Shown here piece after piece: positions 53,673 through 62,396 of a DNA stretch of 64,000 nucleotides. The stretch is from contig QOZQ01000001.1 in NCBI GenBank assembly GCA_003576695.1, positions 372,001 to 436,000 of the forward strand, given 5' to 3'. The notes under the pieces are model-generated. The model was not told the DNA's origin, ran no database searches, and saw only the letters and a program-made list of their open reading frames with translations. Position numbers and translations under genes: made by a program. The DNA comes from Taklimakanibacter lacteus. Lineage in GTDB: Bacteria > Pseudomonadota > Alphaproteobacteria > Rhizobiales > Aestuariivirgaceae. Each line of letters starts with the position of its first letter. The first letter of the stretch is position 1.

Positions 53673-54374
53673 TCAGCGATGCACGCCGATATAGCGTTCG
53701 AGCGGCACCGGATTGGCGGCGAGCTCGCTGGCTTTGGCCTCATGCTGGATGACGCCGTTCTCGATCAGCAGGATGCGATCGCAGATGCGCAGAGCGGATT
53801 TGACCTGCTGCTCGACCAGCAGGATGGCGACGCCCGACTGGCGCAATTGCGCCACGGTGTCGAGGATGCGATGGGTCACCGCCGGGAACAGGCCCTCGCT
53901 CGGCTCGTCGAGCAGCAGCACTTTCGGCTTGGTGCATAAAGCCCGCGCCACCGCCAGCATCTGCTGCTCGCCCCCCGACAATGTGCCGGCGGCCTGCGCC
54001 AACCGCTCGCGCAATATGGGAAAGAGATCGAGCACCGGCTCGGCATCGCTTTGCGGCGCGTTATTGACCAGCAATCCCATGCGCAGATTCTCGGCCACGG
54101 TCAGCTCGCTGAACAACCGGCGGCCCTGCGGGACATAGGCGATGCCACGCGCCGGGACGGCATGCGGCGGCAGATGGGAAATCTCCTCAGCAGCGATCTT
54201 CAGCGATCCCCGCCGCTTCGGGATGAGGCCCATGATGGTCTTAAGTATCGTCGTCTTGCCGGCGCCGTTGCGGCCCATGACGCCCAGGATCTCGCCCGCG
54301 GCGAGGGTGAAAGAGATCTCCTTCAGGACCTCCACCGCGCCATAGGCGCTCGATATGCGGGTGAGCTCGAGCAT
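53673..54374 (-). CDS. livF: Branched-chain-type ABC transporter ATPase LivF
   Basis: 233 residues. Walker A GRNGAGKTT near 36-44, signature LSGGEQQMLAVARAL, Walker B LLLDEPSEGL and the LivF ending NPVPLERYIG. One-base overlap with livG. Last gene of the importer operon for the heterocycle block. Confidence 0.93.
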   Translation of the reverse strand: MLELTRISSAYGAVEVLKEISFTLAAGEILGVMGRNGAGKTTILKTIMGLIPKRRGSLKIAAEEISHLPPHAVPARGIAYVPQGRRLFSELTVAENLRMGLLVNNAPQSDAEPVLDLFPILRERLAQAAGTLSGGEQQMLAVARALCTKPKVLLLDEPSEGLFPAVTHRILDTVAQLRQSGVAILLVEQQVKSALRICDRILLIENGVIQHEAKASELAANPVPLERYIGVHR

Positions 54375-55108
54375 CAGTCCCCCAGATAGGCCTGCTGCAC
54401 CGCCGGGTGCCTCTCGATCTCGGCGGGCGTGCCTTCGGCGAGGATAGCGCCCCGGTCCATGACGGTGATCCGGTCGGCGAGGTCGAGGACGACCTTGAGA
54501 TTGTGCTCGATGAAAAGGATGGTCGAGGTCTTTGCCGTCCTGCGGATGAGATCGCAGAAGGGCTGGATGTCGCCGGGCGCCAGGCCCTGCGTCGGCTCGT
54601 CCAGCACCAGCAGAGACGGCTTGAGCGCCAGGCCCATGGCGAGCTCGAGCAGGCGTTGATGGCCATAGGGCAGCACGCCCGCCAGGCGATCCGCCTCGTT
54701 GTTGAGGCCCACCGCCGACAGGGCCTCATCGATCGCGGCATCGAGGGCATCAGGGGAGAGCGACAGATGAAGACCGGGCTTCGCCGTCAGCCGGCGCTGG
54801 ACAGCCAGCGCCACATTCTCGCGCAGAGTGAGCTTGGGATAGATGCTGGTGATCTGGAACGTATAGACGATGCCGCGCATCACCCGTTTCCACGGACTCA
54901 TATTGGTGATGTCATGGTCCTCGAAGAAGACGGCGCCACCGCTCGGCGGGATGCGGCCGCAGATCATGCTGACGAAAGTGGTCTTGCCGGCGCCATTGGG
55001 GCCGATGATGCTGCGGATCTCGCCCTGCTCGAGGCGGAAGGAGACATCGTTCACCGCCGTCACGCCGCCATAGCGCCGGCTCAGGCCCCTGGTCTCGAGC
55101 AGCGTCAT
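54374..55108 (-). CDS. livG: Branched-chain-type ABC transporter ATPase LivG
   Basis: 244 residues. Walker A GPNGAGKTT near 37-45, the long LivG helix region FQITSIYPKLTLRENVALAVQRR, Walker B LLVLDEPTQGLAPGD. ATGA overlap with livM upstream. Confidence 0.93.
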   Translation of the reverse strand: MTLLETRGLSRRYGGVTAVNDVSFRLEQGEIRSIIGPNGAGKTTFVSMICGRIPPSGGAVFFEDHDITNMSPWKRVMRGIVYTFQITSIYPKLTLRENVALAVQRRLTAKPGLHLSLSPDALDAAIDEALSAVGLNNEADRLAGVLPYGHQRLLELAMGLALKPSLLVLDEPTQGLAPGDIQPFCDLIRRTAKTSTILFIEHNLKVVLDLADRITVMDRGAILAEGTPAEIERHPAVQQAYLGD

Positions 55109-56058
55109 GCGGGCTTCCTCCTGAGGAAGCGGCGCACCCAGCCGCCGATGCCCTCCGGGAACCAGAGCGTGATGACGAGCAGCGCTGCGCCTACGATGAT
55201 CATGTAGCTCGAGGTGAAGCTGCTCGATATGTCGATGAGGTAATACATGATCGCCGTGCCGGCGAGCGGGCCCAGCGTCACGCCGGTGCCGCCGAGCAAG
55301 GTGTAGAGCAGCGGCAGTGTCGAATATTGCAGCGAGGCGAAGGAGGCGCCGACATAGGCGAAGAGAAGGCAGTAGAGGGCGCCCGAGAGCCCCGACAGGG
55401 TGCCCGAGATCACCAGCGCCCAGAAGCGATAGAGAAAGGTGTTGTAGCCGAGGAGCTTCGTGCGCGCCTCGTTCTCGCGCACCGCGATCAGGATGCGGCC
55501 GAAGGGCGAGCGCAAGAGCCAGAGGCTGAAGAGGAGCGCGAAGGCGAAGGCGGCAAGCGCCACATTATATTTCACCGACGGGTCGGAGAGCGCGAAGGAA
55601 AGCCCGGCCATCTCGATCGGGCGCAGCGACAGCACGATGCCCTGGTCGCCCAGCGTGATGGTGTTGAAATACAAGGTGGCGAGGAACGCCGCCTGCGCCA
55701 GCATCAAGGTGACGATGAGAAAGGCGACGCCGCTCACCCTGAGGACCACGATACCCGCCAGCAGCGAGACGACGAAGGCGGAAGCCACACCCGCCAGCAG
55801 CGCCGCGATCGGGCCGAAGCCCAGCCAGTAGACGGAGAGGCCCGCGCCATAGGCGCCGGCGGCGAAGAACATCGCATGGCCGAGGCTCATCAGGCCGGTA
55901 TAGCCGAAGAGGATATTGTAGCCGATCGCCAGCACCGCATAGACCATGATGCGGGTGAAGGTGCCGATGTGATAGGCGGGCAGCACATATTGCAGGAGGA
56001 AGAGGGCCGCGATGACGGCAATATGAAATGCGTAAGATCTGAACGCCGCCTGTCTCAT
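55105..56058 (-). CDS. livM: Branched-chain-type ABC transporter permease LivM
   Basis: 317 residues, about nine helices. YNILFGYTGLMSLGHAMFFAAGAYGA and GRILIAVRENEARTKLLGYNTFLYR are LivM signatures. Start ATG 56058 in an ATGA overlap with livH; the much longer open frame upstream is only a frame shadow of livH. Confidence 0.93.
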   Translation of the reverse strand: MRQAAFRSYAFHIAVIAALFLLQYVLPAYHIGTFTRIMVYAVLAIGYNILFGYTGLMSLGHAMFFAAGAYGAGLSVYWLGFGPIAALLAGVASAFVVSLLAGIVVLRVSGVAFLIVTLMLAQAAFLATLYFNTITLGDQGIVLSLRPIEMAGLSFALSDPSVKYNVALAAFAFALLFSLWLLRSPFGRILIAVRENEARTKLLGYNTFLYRFWALVISGTLSGLSGALYCLLFAYVGASFASLQYSTLPLLYTLLGGTGVTLGPLAGTAIMYYLIDISSSFTSSYMIIVGAALLVITLWFPEGIGGWVRRFLRRKPA

Positions 56059-56939
56059 GGGGCGCTCTCGCGCATGAGGCCGCCCGGTCTGGCGATGAGG
56101 ACGAGCGCCACCAGAAGTGTCGCGATCATCTTGGCGAGAGTGGGCGAGAACAGGACCGCGATCATGCCTTCGCCGATGCCGATAAGGGCCGCGGCCAGCA
56201 AGGTGCCGCGCAGATTTCCCAAGCCCCCGACAATGACGACGATGAAGGAGAGCAGCAGCGGATCGGCGCCCATGAGGTAATGCGCCTGCTGGATGGGGGC
56301 GATCAGCACGCCCGAGACCGCGGCCAGCATGGCGCCCAGCGCGAAAACCGAGGCATAGACGCGCCTGACCGGCACGCCGAAGGCCTGGGCGGTTTCGGCA
56401 TCGAGCCTTGTGGCGCGCATGTAGAGGCCGATGCGGCTCTTCGACAGGATCAGCCAGGTGATGCCGAGCAGCAGCAGCGCCAGCGCGATGACGATGAGCT
56501 TGTAGCCGGAATAGCCGAACCAGGGCAGCTGGATGCGGAAATAGACGGGCGGCTCGATCGGCCGCGCATCCGGACCATAGGTCATCAGCACGCTCTGCTG
56601 GATGACATAGAGCAGGCCCATTGTGGCGACGATGGTGCGCTCGGGATCGTAGTTGATGCGACGCAGCACCAGCCAGTCGGCGGCCATGGCGATGAGGCCG
56701 ACGACGACCGGCGCCATCACGAGGGCGAGCAGGAAGCCCAGGGCCGGATGGGCGCCCAGCAACTCCGCCGAGCACCACCAGACGATGATGGCGCCCAGCA
56801 TGACGAATTCGCCATGGGCGATGTTGATCACCCGCATGACGCCAAAGACGAGCGACAGGCCGAGCGCTGTCAGCGCCAGGACAGCGGCGCCGACCGCGCC
56901 TTCCATCAAGGCGAGGAGGAGGGCAGGGCCGGTGATCAT
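56055..56939 (-). CDS. livH: Branched-chain-type ABC transporter permease LivH
   Basis: 294 residues, about eight helices; LVFGVMRVINIAHGEFVMLGA near 30-50 is the LivH signature, and RATRLDAETAQAFGVPVRRVYASVFALG the coupling loop. Similar proteins import leucine, urea or aromatic acids. Separated from the binding-protein gene by repeat copy 4. Confidence 0.93.
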   Translation of the reverse strand: MITGPALLLALMEGAVGAAVLALTALGLSLVFGVMRVINIAHGEFVMLGAIIVWWCSAELLGAHPALGFLLALVMAPVVVGLIAMAADWLVLRRINYDPERTIVATMGLLYVIQQSVLMTYGPDARPIEPPVYFRIQLPWFGYSGYKLIVIALALLLLGITWLILSKSRIGLYMRATRLDAETAQAFGVPVRRVYASVFALGAMLAAVSGVLIAPIQQAHYLMGADPLLLSFIVVIVGGLGNLRGTLLAAALIGIGEGMIAVLFSPTLAKMIATLLVALVLIARPGGLMRESAP

Positions 56940-56990
56940 CGTGGAAACGGAACCATGATTCTAGACACGCGATCCGCCCCGATCCTTTTC

Positions 56991-57089
56991 CGTCATCCCG
57001 GCGAAAGCCGGGACCCATTAAATTTGCCGTAGCGAGCAGCGCCGCCCAGATTGCACTTTTTCAGGGGGCCCGGCTTTCGCCGGATGACG
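56991..57089. repeat. Dispersed ~100-bp palindromic repeat, copy 4
   Basis: Terminal inverted repeats 56991-57013 and about 57068-57089, the right arm lacking one G. Unlike the other three copies it lies between co-directional genes, livK and livH, so it may lower permease expression relative to the binding protein. Confidence 0.88.
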
Positions 57090-57100
57090 AAAGTGGGCTA

Positions 57101-58393
57101 TCACAGGGCCTGCGTCGTGTAATCCGCCTTCGGCTCGTAGAGTCCGTCCTCGATGGACGTGGTGTGCACCACTTTCAGCTTGCCGCCTTCGACCTGGGAG
57201 ATGAACTGCCGGCCGAAGCACTGATGCGCCTTGCCGATGAATTTCTTCTCGCCCTGCGGATGCTCCTTGCCTTCGGCGAAGGAGGTGATCGCCTCGACGG
57301 TCTCGATGAAAGTCTTGCGGTCGGACGCCCCCTTGTAGCCCGACGCCTCGACGGCCTGCTTGATCGAGAACAGGGTCTCCCAGCAGCCGAACATGTGCGA
57401 ATTGGTCGAGACTTCCTTGGCGTTGTCCTTGTTGGCGCCGTTCTCGTCGAGGCCGACGGCGTCGCGGTAGAATTTGGCGCCTTCAGTGTCGAGGCCGGAG
57501 AGATAGCGCGGGAAGGCCTCCCACAGATGCGAGCCTTCGAGGAATTCGAGGCCGGGCGAGGCGATGGCGACCGCTTCGAGCGAGTCGATGAAGCCGAAAA
57601 GCTTCGGTCCCTTGGTGCCGAAGAACTCGCCGAGCTCGCGCACGAAAGTGAGCACGCCCGGGCCCACCATCACATGATAGATGGCGTCGGTATCAGGCGG
57701 GATCTGCGAGAAATATTTGGTGAAGCTGGTCTCGGTCGGCGGGATGGCGATGACCGCCTTGACCTCGCCGCCCTCAGCCTTGGCGGCCTCGGTGAAGAAG
57801 TCGCGGTGATTATATCCGAAGATATAATCCGGGATGATCATCGTGACCTTCTTGCCGACATTGCCGATGACGAAGGGCGATATCGCCTTGACCTGCGAGC
57901 GCACATTGGTGATGCCGGTCTGGAACACATAGCGGTTGAACTGGCCGTCGGCGAGCTCGCTGCCCTCGCTGACGATGAAGAGCGGCATCTTCAGGTCGGC
58001 GGCGCGCGCGGCGGAAGCGCCGACGACATGGCCGAAAAGCGGACCGAAGACGAAATCGACATTATGCTGGGTGGCGAATTTCTCCATCACCTCGCCGGCG
58101 CGCTTGGCATCGGTGGCATCATCCTCGACGATGAGCTCGACCGGACGCCCGGCAATGCCGCCCATGTCGTTGATCACCTTGACGGCGGCGACGCTGGTGC
58201 GCTCATACCAATAGCCATAGGCGGCGCCGATGCCGGTGCGGTGCGCCTGCAGGCCGATCTTGAGCGGATCACCGGCGGCATAGGCTGATCTTGGAAACTG
58301 GCCCGCCAGAGCGAGGCCGGACAAGGCGCCGGCACCGGCGAGAATTTGACGGCGAGACAAGGAAACAGGGTTGCCTGTTTTGCGGGCACTCAT
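57101..58393 (-). CDS. Branched-chain-type ABC transporter substrate-binding protein (Tat-exported)
   Basis: 430 residues. Twin-arginine motif SLSRRQILAGAGA at residues 11-23 and a hydrophobic stretch ending near SAYAA. Periplasmic-binding fold type I (LivK/AmiC-like): IGLQAHRTGIGAAYGYWYERTSVAAVKVINDMGGIAGRPVEL. ATG 58393 has GGGAGGC seven bases upstream. Expected to capture the compound degraded by the adjacent hydroxylase pathway. A GTATAC-centred site is 40-50 bases upstream. Confidence 0.92.
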   Translation of the reverse strand: MSARKTGNPVSLSRRQILAGAGALSGLALAGQFPRSAYAAGDPLKIGLQAHRTGIGAAYGYWYERTSVAAVKVINDMGGIAGRPVELIVEDDATDAKRAGEVMEKFATQHNVDFVFGPLFGHVVGASAARAADLKMPLFIVSEGSELADGQFNRYVFQTGITNVRSQVKAISPFVIGNVGKKVTMIIPDYIFGYNHRDFFTEAAKAEGGEVKAVIAIPPTETSFTKYFSQIPPDTDAIYHVMVGPGVLTFVRELGEFFGTKGPKLFGFIDSLEAVAIASPGLEFLEGSHLWEAFPRYLSGLDTEGAKFYRDAVGLDENGANKDNAKEVSTNSHMFGCWETLFSIKQAVEASGYKGASDRKTFIETVEAITSFAEGKEHPQGEKKFIGKAHQCFGRQFISQVEGGKLKVVHTTSIEDGLYEPKADYTTQAL

Positions 58394-58434
58394 GGACGCC
58401 TCCCTAGAGACGATGTTGGTTATCTCGTTGATTG

Positions 58435-58446
58435 TTGGTATACACA
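58435..58446. promoter_or_regulatory. Operator candidate TTGGTATACACA
   Basis: GTATAC core (58438-58443) with partial outer symmetry, 42 bases upstream of the livK-type start. Matches the core of the sites at 43987 and 44078. Confidence 0.45.
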
Positions 58447-58479
58447 TAGTTTCATTCGCAGGTCAAGAAGAGGTGTGAC

Positions 58480-59889
58480 GTGATTGCGCTGTTCACGCAA
58501 GCGACCGGTCGTCGCGCTCTCGCCGTCTTCACCTTCTGCCTGCCGGGCGCGCGCGAAGCCGCAGCGCATGCGGGCGAGGGGGCGGAAATCCTGCTCCTGC
58601 CGACCGAGCTCTATATTATCGGCGGCGCGCTGGCGGTGCTCGTCTCGTTCTGCGTGCTGGCGCTCTTTCACAAGCGGCGGGAAGAAGCGCGCGTCGCTGC
58701 CCCCGTGCATGAGGTGCCGCGCCCGGTCCTGCGGACCATCAGTCTGCTCAGCCTTGCCTTTCTCGCTTTTCTCCTCGCCGCGGGTTTCGCCGGCAAGCCC
58801 GATCCGCTCGTCAATCCTCTGCCGCTCACGGTATGGACCTTGTGGTGGATGGGCTTCACGTTTCTCGTCGTCATCGCCGGCAATCTTTGGTCAATGATCA
58901 ATCCGTGGATCGGGCTCCATGATCTCCTGCCCTGGCGGGCGCCGCTCACCTATCCGGCGCGCTGGGGCTACTGGCCCGCGATCATCCTGTTCTTCGGCTT
59001 CGCCTGGTTCGAGCTCATCTATGTCGTGCCGCAGGATCCGTACCAGCTGGCGATCGCGGTCGCGGCCTATTGGCTCATCACCTTCGCAGGCCTTCTCCTC
59101 TTCGGGCCGCGCTGGCTCTCGCACGGAGAAGCGTTTTCCGCCTTCTTCGCCATGGCCGGAAGCTTCAGCCCCTTGCAGTGGCGTATGACGGTGCGGGAAA
59201 ATCGCGCCGGCGTCGCGCTCACCTTCGGCAGCCCTGGAAGCAAGGATGACTTCACCAGTCTCACCGGGGTGTTGTTCATCCTCGTGACCCTGGCCTCGGT
59301 CTCCTTCGATGGGCTGGCGCGAAGCTTCACCTGGATGGGATGGCTCGGCATCAATCCGCTCGAATTTCCCGGACGCTCCGCCGTGCTCCGGGCGAACAGC
59401 TCAGGCCTCGCCTTGAGCATCCTGGCGCTCGGCGCGCTCTATGCGCTGGCGATCGAGCTCGGACCCTTTCGCACCCGCCTCGTCCCCTCGCGGCGCAAGG
59501 CGCTCGGCCTTTTCGTGCTCTCGCTTGTCCCGATCTCCATCGCCTATCACCTGGCGCATTACCTGCCGAGCCTGATCGTCGGCTTTCCTTCCGTCATCCT
59601 GGCGCTGGCCGACCCCTTTGGCCTCGGCTGGGAGCTCATCCCGCATGGCACCGTGCATGCCGGCTCCGGCATGGGGCTCGGCCATGACAGGGTGGTGCTG
59701 ATCTATCGGGTACAGACCGCGATCATCGTCATCGGCCATATCATCGCGACACTGATGGCGCATCGGATCGCATTGGCCGAGACGGATGATCGCTGGAAGG
59801 CTGTGAGGAGTGAAATCCCCGTGGCCCTGCTGATGGTGGGCTACACGCTGTTCGGCCTGTGGCTCCTGTCGACGCCGCAGATCGGCTGA
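58480..59889 (+). CDS. Polytopic membrane protein, possibly fenitrothion-hydrolase (FedA)-like
   Basis: 469 residues with ten or more predicted helices and short loops; GTG 58480 has AGAGG eight bases upstream. Recognisable stretches are NPLPLTVWTLWWMGFTFLVVIAGNLWSMINPW and AHYLPSLIVGFPSVILALADPFGLGW. Membrane proteins of this make-up are annotated in databases as fenitrothion-hydrolase-like, as far as I recall; natural role unknown. Histidines in HLAHYLPS and GHIIATLMAHR could be functional. Monocistronic, divergent from the livK gene. Confidence 0.5.
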   Translation: MIALFTQATGRRALAVFTFCLPGAREAAAHAGEGAEILLLPTELYIIGGALAVLVSFCVLALFHKRREEARVAAPVHEVPRPVLRTISLLSLAFLAFLLAAGFAGKPDPLVNPLPLTVWTLWWMGFTFLVVIAGNLWSMINPWIGLHDLLPWRAPLTYPARWGYWPAIILFFGFAWFELIYVVPQDPYQLAIAVAAYWLITFAGLLLFGPRWLSHGEAFSAFFAMAGSFSPLQWRMTVRENRAGVALTFGSPGSKDDFTSLTGVLFILVTLASVSFDGLARSFTWMGWLGINPLEFPGRSAVLRANSSGLALSILALGALYALAIELGPFRTRLVPSRRKALGLFVLSLVPISIAYHLAHYLPSLIVGFPSVILALADPFGLGWELIPHGTVHAGSGMGLGHDRVVLIYRVQTAIIVIGHIIATLMAHRIALAETDDRWKAVRSEIPVALLMVGYTLFGLWLLSTPQIG

Positions 59890-59907
59890 ACGCTCGTGTG
59901 CCCGCCA

Positions 59908-60198
59908 TCACTGCGGCAGGGCGCCGGTTTCGGAAGCCTTCGACATGGCGTCGCGGCATTGCGACGACAGTTCGCTGTTGTGGTCTTGCAGGCAAGCGAG
60001 AATACGGCCGCCACCCCGCTTGACGCCCGGACAAAGCCGGCGGAAATCCGCTCGACAGGCGCGTGCCAGCGCCTTTACCTGGGCCTTCATCTCAGGTGTG
60101 ACCTGCGTTTGCGCCGCCGTGCCGCCGGAGCCGGCAATGGCGAGCGCAAGCAATGTGACGGCGGCAAAAGCGATAGGGCGGCGTGAGGTGGACTTCAT
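59908..60198 (-). CDS. Small secreted Cys-rich GLG1-repeat-like protein
   Basis: 96 residues with a Sec signal (cleavage near residue 29, GTAAQ) and one copy of the repeat ACRADFRRLCPGVKRGGGRILACLQDHNSELSSQCRDAM, the Cys-rich GLG1-type motif with four cysteines. Periplasmic, probably two disulfides. Two-base spacing from the desaturase gene implies a shared transcript. Function of bacterial members unknown. Confidence 0.8.
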   Translation of the reverse strand: MKSTSRRPIAFAAVTLLALAIAGSGGTAAQTQVTPEMKAQVKALARACRADFRRLCPGVKRGGGRILACLQDHNSELSSQCRDAMSKASETGALPQ

Positions 60199-60201
60199 GG
60201 T

Positions 60202-61110
60202 TCATTCTCCTTTGATTGAGGCTGATGGCGAACAATTGCTGCCGGACTTGCCGGCGATCTTGACGGATCCTGGCGGCGCGAAGAGCGCGCGGAGCCTTAT
60301 GCGCGTCGACGGCGCATTACGGACGTCGCGGATCAGGGCGGCCCATTCGCCCAGCGCGACGCGGATGGGGTTGAGCGTCGGCCTGCCGCCGACGAGGCCG
60401 TAACGCAGCCTTTCATTCCGGGGCGCTTCGGCGAAAGTGCCGAACAGGCGGTCGAACACGATCAGCATGCCGCCATAGTTCTTGTCGAGGCAGGAGTGGT
60501 TCGAGGCGTGGTGCACGCGATGATGCGCCGGTGTGTTCAATATCCATTCAAGCGGCCCCAGGCGAGGCGCGAGCTCCGTATGGATGAAGAACTGGTAGAG
60601 CAGGTTCACGCCCAGCATCGCCACGATGGCCAGAGGGTGGAAGCCGATCCAGGCGAGCGGCACGAAGAACAGAAAATTGCCTGAGATGCTGCCGGTCCAG
60701 CCGAGCCGGATCGCCGCGGTGAGGTTGAGCCTGGTGGCCGAATGATGGACCGAGTGCGTCGCCCACATCCATCGAATGCGGTGCGCGGCGCGATGGTGCC
60801 AATAGTAGACGAATTCGGTGGCGAGGAAGAGAGCGCCGATGGCGGCTGGGGTGGAGGGAGCGATCTCGAACAGCCGATGGCCGTAGGCGAAAGCGAAAGG
60901 CATCGCGACAATGCCGGCTTCGAGCGCCCGCACGACATTTTGTCCGAGCGCCACGCCGATGGATGCGGCGCTCTCGCCGAGGTCGTGTGTCTCCCGGTCG
61001 TGATGCGCAAGGCGGCTGAGAAGATATTCGAGGATCATGAAGCCCACGGCGACCGCAAGGATCGTCAGGCGCATCGCGGGATTGGTCAGGATGTTGAGCT
61101 GGTCCGTCAT
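60202..61110 (-). CDS. Sterol desaturase / fatty-acid hydroxylase family membrane protein
   Basis: 302 residues. Three histidine clusters of the diiron family: HHRAAH near 103-108, HSVHHS near 118-123, and HHRVHHASNHS near 197-207; helices lie around and between them. Adds a hydroxyl group or double bond to a lipid in the inner membrane. ATG 61110 (MTDQLNILTNPAM) marks the family N-terminus. The last 25 residues (GSVKIAGKSGSNCSPSASIKGE) are not conserved-looking. Confidence 0.88.
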   Translation of the reverse strand: MTDQLNILTNPAMRLTILAVAVGFMILEYLLSRLAHHDRETHDLGESAASIGVALGQNVVRALEAGIVAMPFAFAYGHRLFEIAPSTPAAIGALFLATEFVYYWHHRAAHRIRWMWATHSVHHSATRLNLTAAIRLGWTGSISGNFLFFVPLAWIGFHPLAIVAMLGVNLLYQFFIHTELAPRLGPLEWILNTPAHHRVHHASNHSCLDKNYGGMLIVFDRLFGTFAEAPRNERLRYGLVGGRPTLNPIRVALGEWAALIRDVRNAPSTRIRLRALFAPPGSVKIAGKSGSNCSPSASIKGE

Positions 61111-61187
61111 GGCATTGCTCGTTTTGACCTCATGCCGGAAGGAGCCGGACGGGGTGGGGGAAGCATCCCGCCCGGCAAGGCCCGGGA

Positions 61188-61490
61188 TCAGCGTGAAATT
61201 GAGCCCTGGCGATGGATCGTCCGGCCGCGCGGGCCGGTGGTCGTGCGGCTTCCCGTGCACACGCCGTCGGCGCAGCTCACCGAACCCTGACGGGTCATGC
61301 TGCGGCCATAGGGGCCGGTGCGCGTGATCTGCCGTGAGCAAACACCGTCCGCGCAGCTTCCGGAGCCCTGGACAGTGGCGGTGCCGCGCCAGCCCGTCAC
61401 CGATCCGTGACGGGTCCAGGCATTGGCATCGGCGGCCGCCATGGACAGGGTGGCGGCGACGGCGGCCGCGGCGAATAGCTTCATCATCAT
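61188..61490 (-). CDS. Small secreted protein with CADGVC repeats
   Basis: 100 residues. Signal peptide ends near ADANA (residue 23). The mature part has two near-identical units: GSCADGVCSRQITRTGPYGRSMTRQGSVSCADGVCTGSRTTTGPRGRTIHRQGS, each with a CX4C pair, Arg/Thr/Gly-rich. ATG 61490 is chosen because AAAGGAG lies six bases upstream of it, while the first ATG (61496) touches the ribosome site. Divergent from the two-component system. No family function known. Confidence 0.75.
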   Translation of the reverse strand: MMMKLFAAAAVAATLSMAAADANAWTRHGSVTGWRGTATVQGSGSCADGVCSRQITRTGPYGRSMTRQGSVSCADGVCTGSRTTTGPRGRTIHRQGSISR

Positions 61491-61691
61491 TTTCATCTCC
61501 TTTGATTTCGACTGGCGGTCATTTCCCGAACCGTCCATGCCAGGGAGATTGCAGTGGCGATGTCAGCGTGGTTTGATCGGCGCATGGTATTTTGTAACAG
61601 GCTGTCAGGGGCATGTAACAGTTTGTAAAAGCTCGCTTAAGTCCTTGCACATCACCTTCGGATACCGGAAAAGCGGGGGATGGGCTTGCCG

Positions 61692-62396
61692 ATGGCCACC
61701 ATCCTGATCGTCGAGGACGATTCCGACATTCGCCGGCTCGTCGCCGAGCTGCTGGGCAAGGAGGGCTTTGGCGTCGAGGAGGCGAAGGATGCCGCGGCCA
61801 TGGACGAGGTGTTGGCCCGCATGCGGCCGGATCTCGTCATCCTCGACCTCATGCTGCCCGGCGAGGACGGGCTTTCGATCTGCCGGAGGATCAGGAGCCG
61901 GGATGCTCTGCCGATCCTGATGCTGACGGCCAAGAGCGACGAGATCGATCGCGTGGTAGGCCTTGAGATGGGGGCGGACGACTATCTGGCGAAGCCCTTC
62001 GGTCCGCGCGAGCTGCTGGCGCGCGTCCGGGCCGTGCTCCGGCGCGGGCGCGCGCAATCCTTCACGACGCCCTCGCGGCGCTTCGCCTTCGGCCGGTTCG
62101 TCATCGATCTCGATGCGCGCCAGCTGGCCGACGACAATGGCGGGGTGCTGAGCTTCACCAGCGCCGAATTCGACCTGCTCGCCTGCTTCGTGCAGCGGCC
62201 ACGCCGGGTGCTGACGCGCGACCAGATTCTCGACTGGCTGCGTGGCCGCGCCGCCGATCCCTTCGACCGCACCGTCGACATGCTGGTCTCGCGCTTGCGC
62301 AAGAAGCTCGACGCTGCCAGCCCTGGCTCCAATTTGATCAGCACTGTTCGCAATGGCGGCTATCTGTTCACCGCTCCCGTCAAGCCGGTGCCGTGA
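61692..62396 (+). CDS. OmpR-family response regulator
   Basis: 234 residues. Receiver domain with acidic pocket EDDSD (8-12), phosphoacceptor D52 (VILDLMLPG) and the conserved Lys in YLAKPFGPREL; winged-helix output RVLTRDQILDWLRGRAADPFDRTVDMLVSRLRKKL. ATG 61692 (ATILIVEDD) chosen; 61680 possible. Coupled to the sensor kinase by a stop/start overlap. Confidence 0.93.
   Translation: MATILIVEDDSDIRRLVAELLGKEGFGVEEAKDAAAMDEVLARMRPDLVILDLMLPGEDGLSICRRIRSRDALPILMLTAKSDEIDRVVGLEMGADDYLAKPFGPRELLARVRAVLRRGRAQSFTTPSRRFAFGRFVIDLDARQLADDNGGVLSFTSAEFDLLACFVQRPRRVLTRDQILDWLRGRAADPFDRTVDMLVSRLRKKLDAASPGSNLISTVRNGGYLFTAPVKPVP

Noticed and set aside
56059-57018. N-terminal extension of LivM to 637 residues
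   Set aside because: The extra 320 codons are out-of-frame livH sequence; LivM has a proper start at 56058 in an ATGA overlap.
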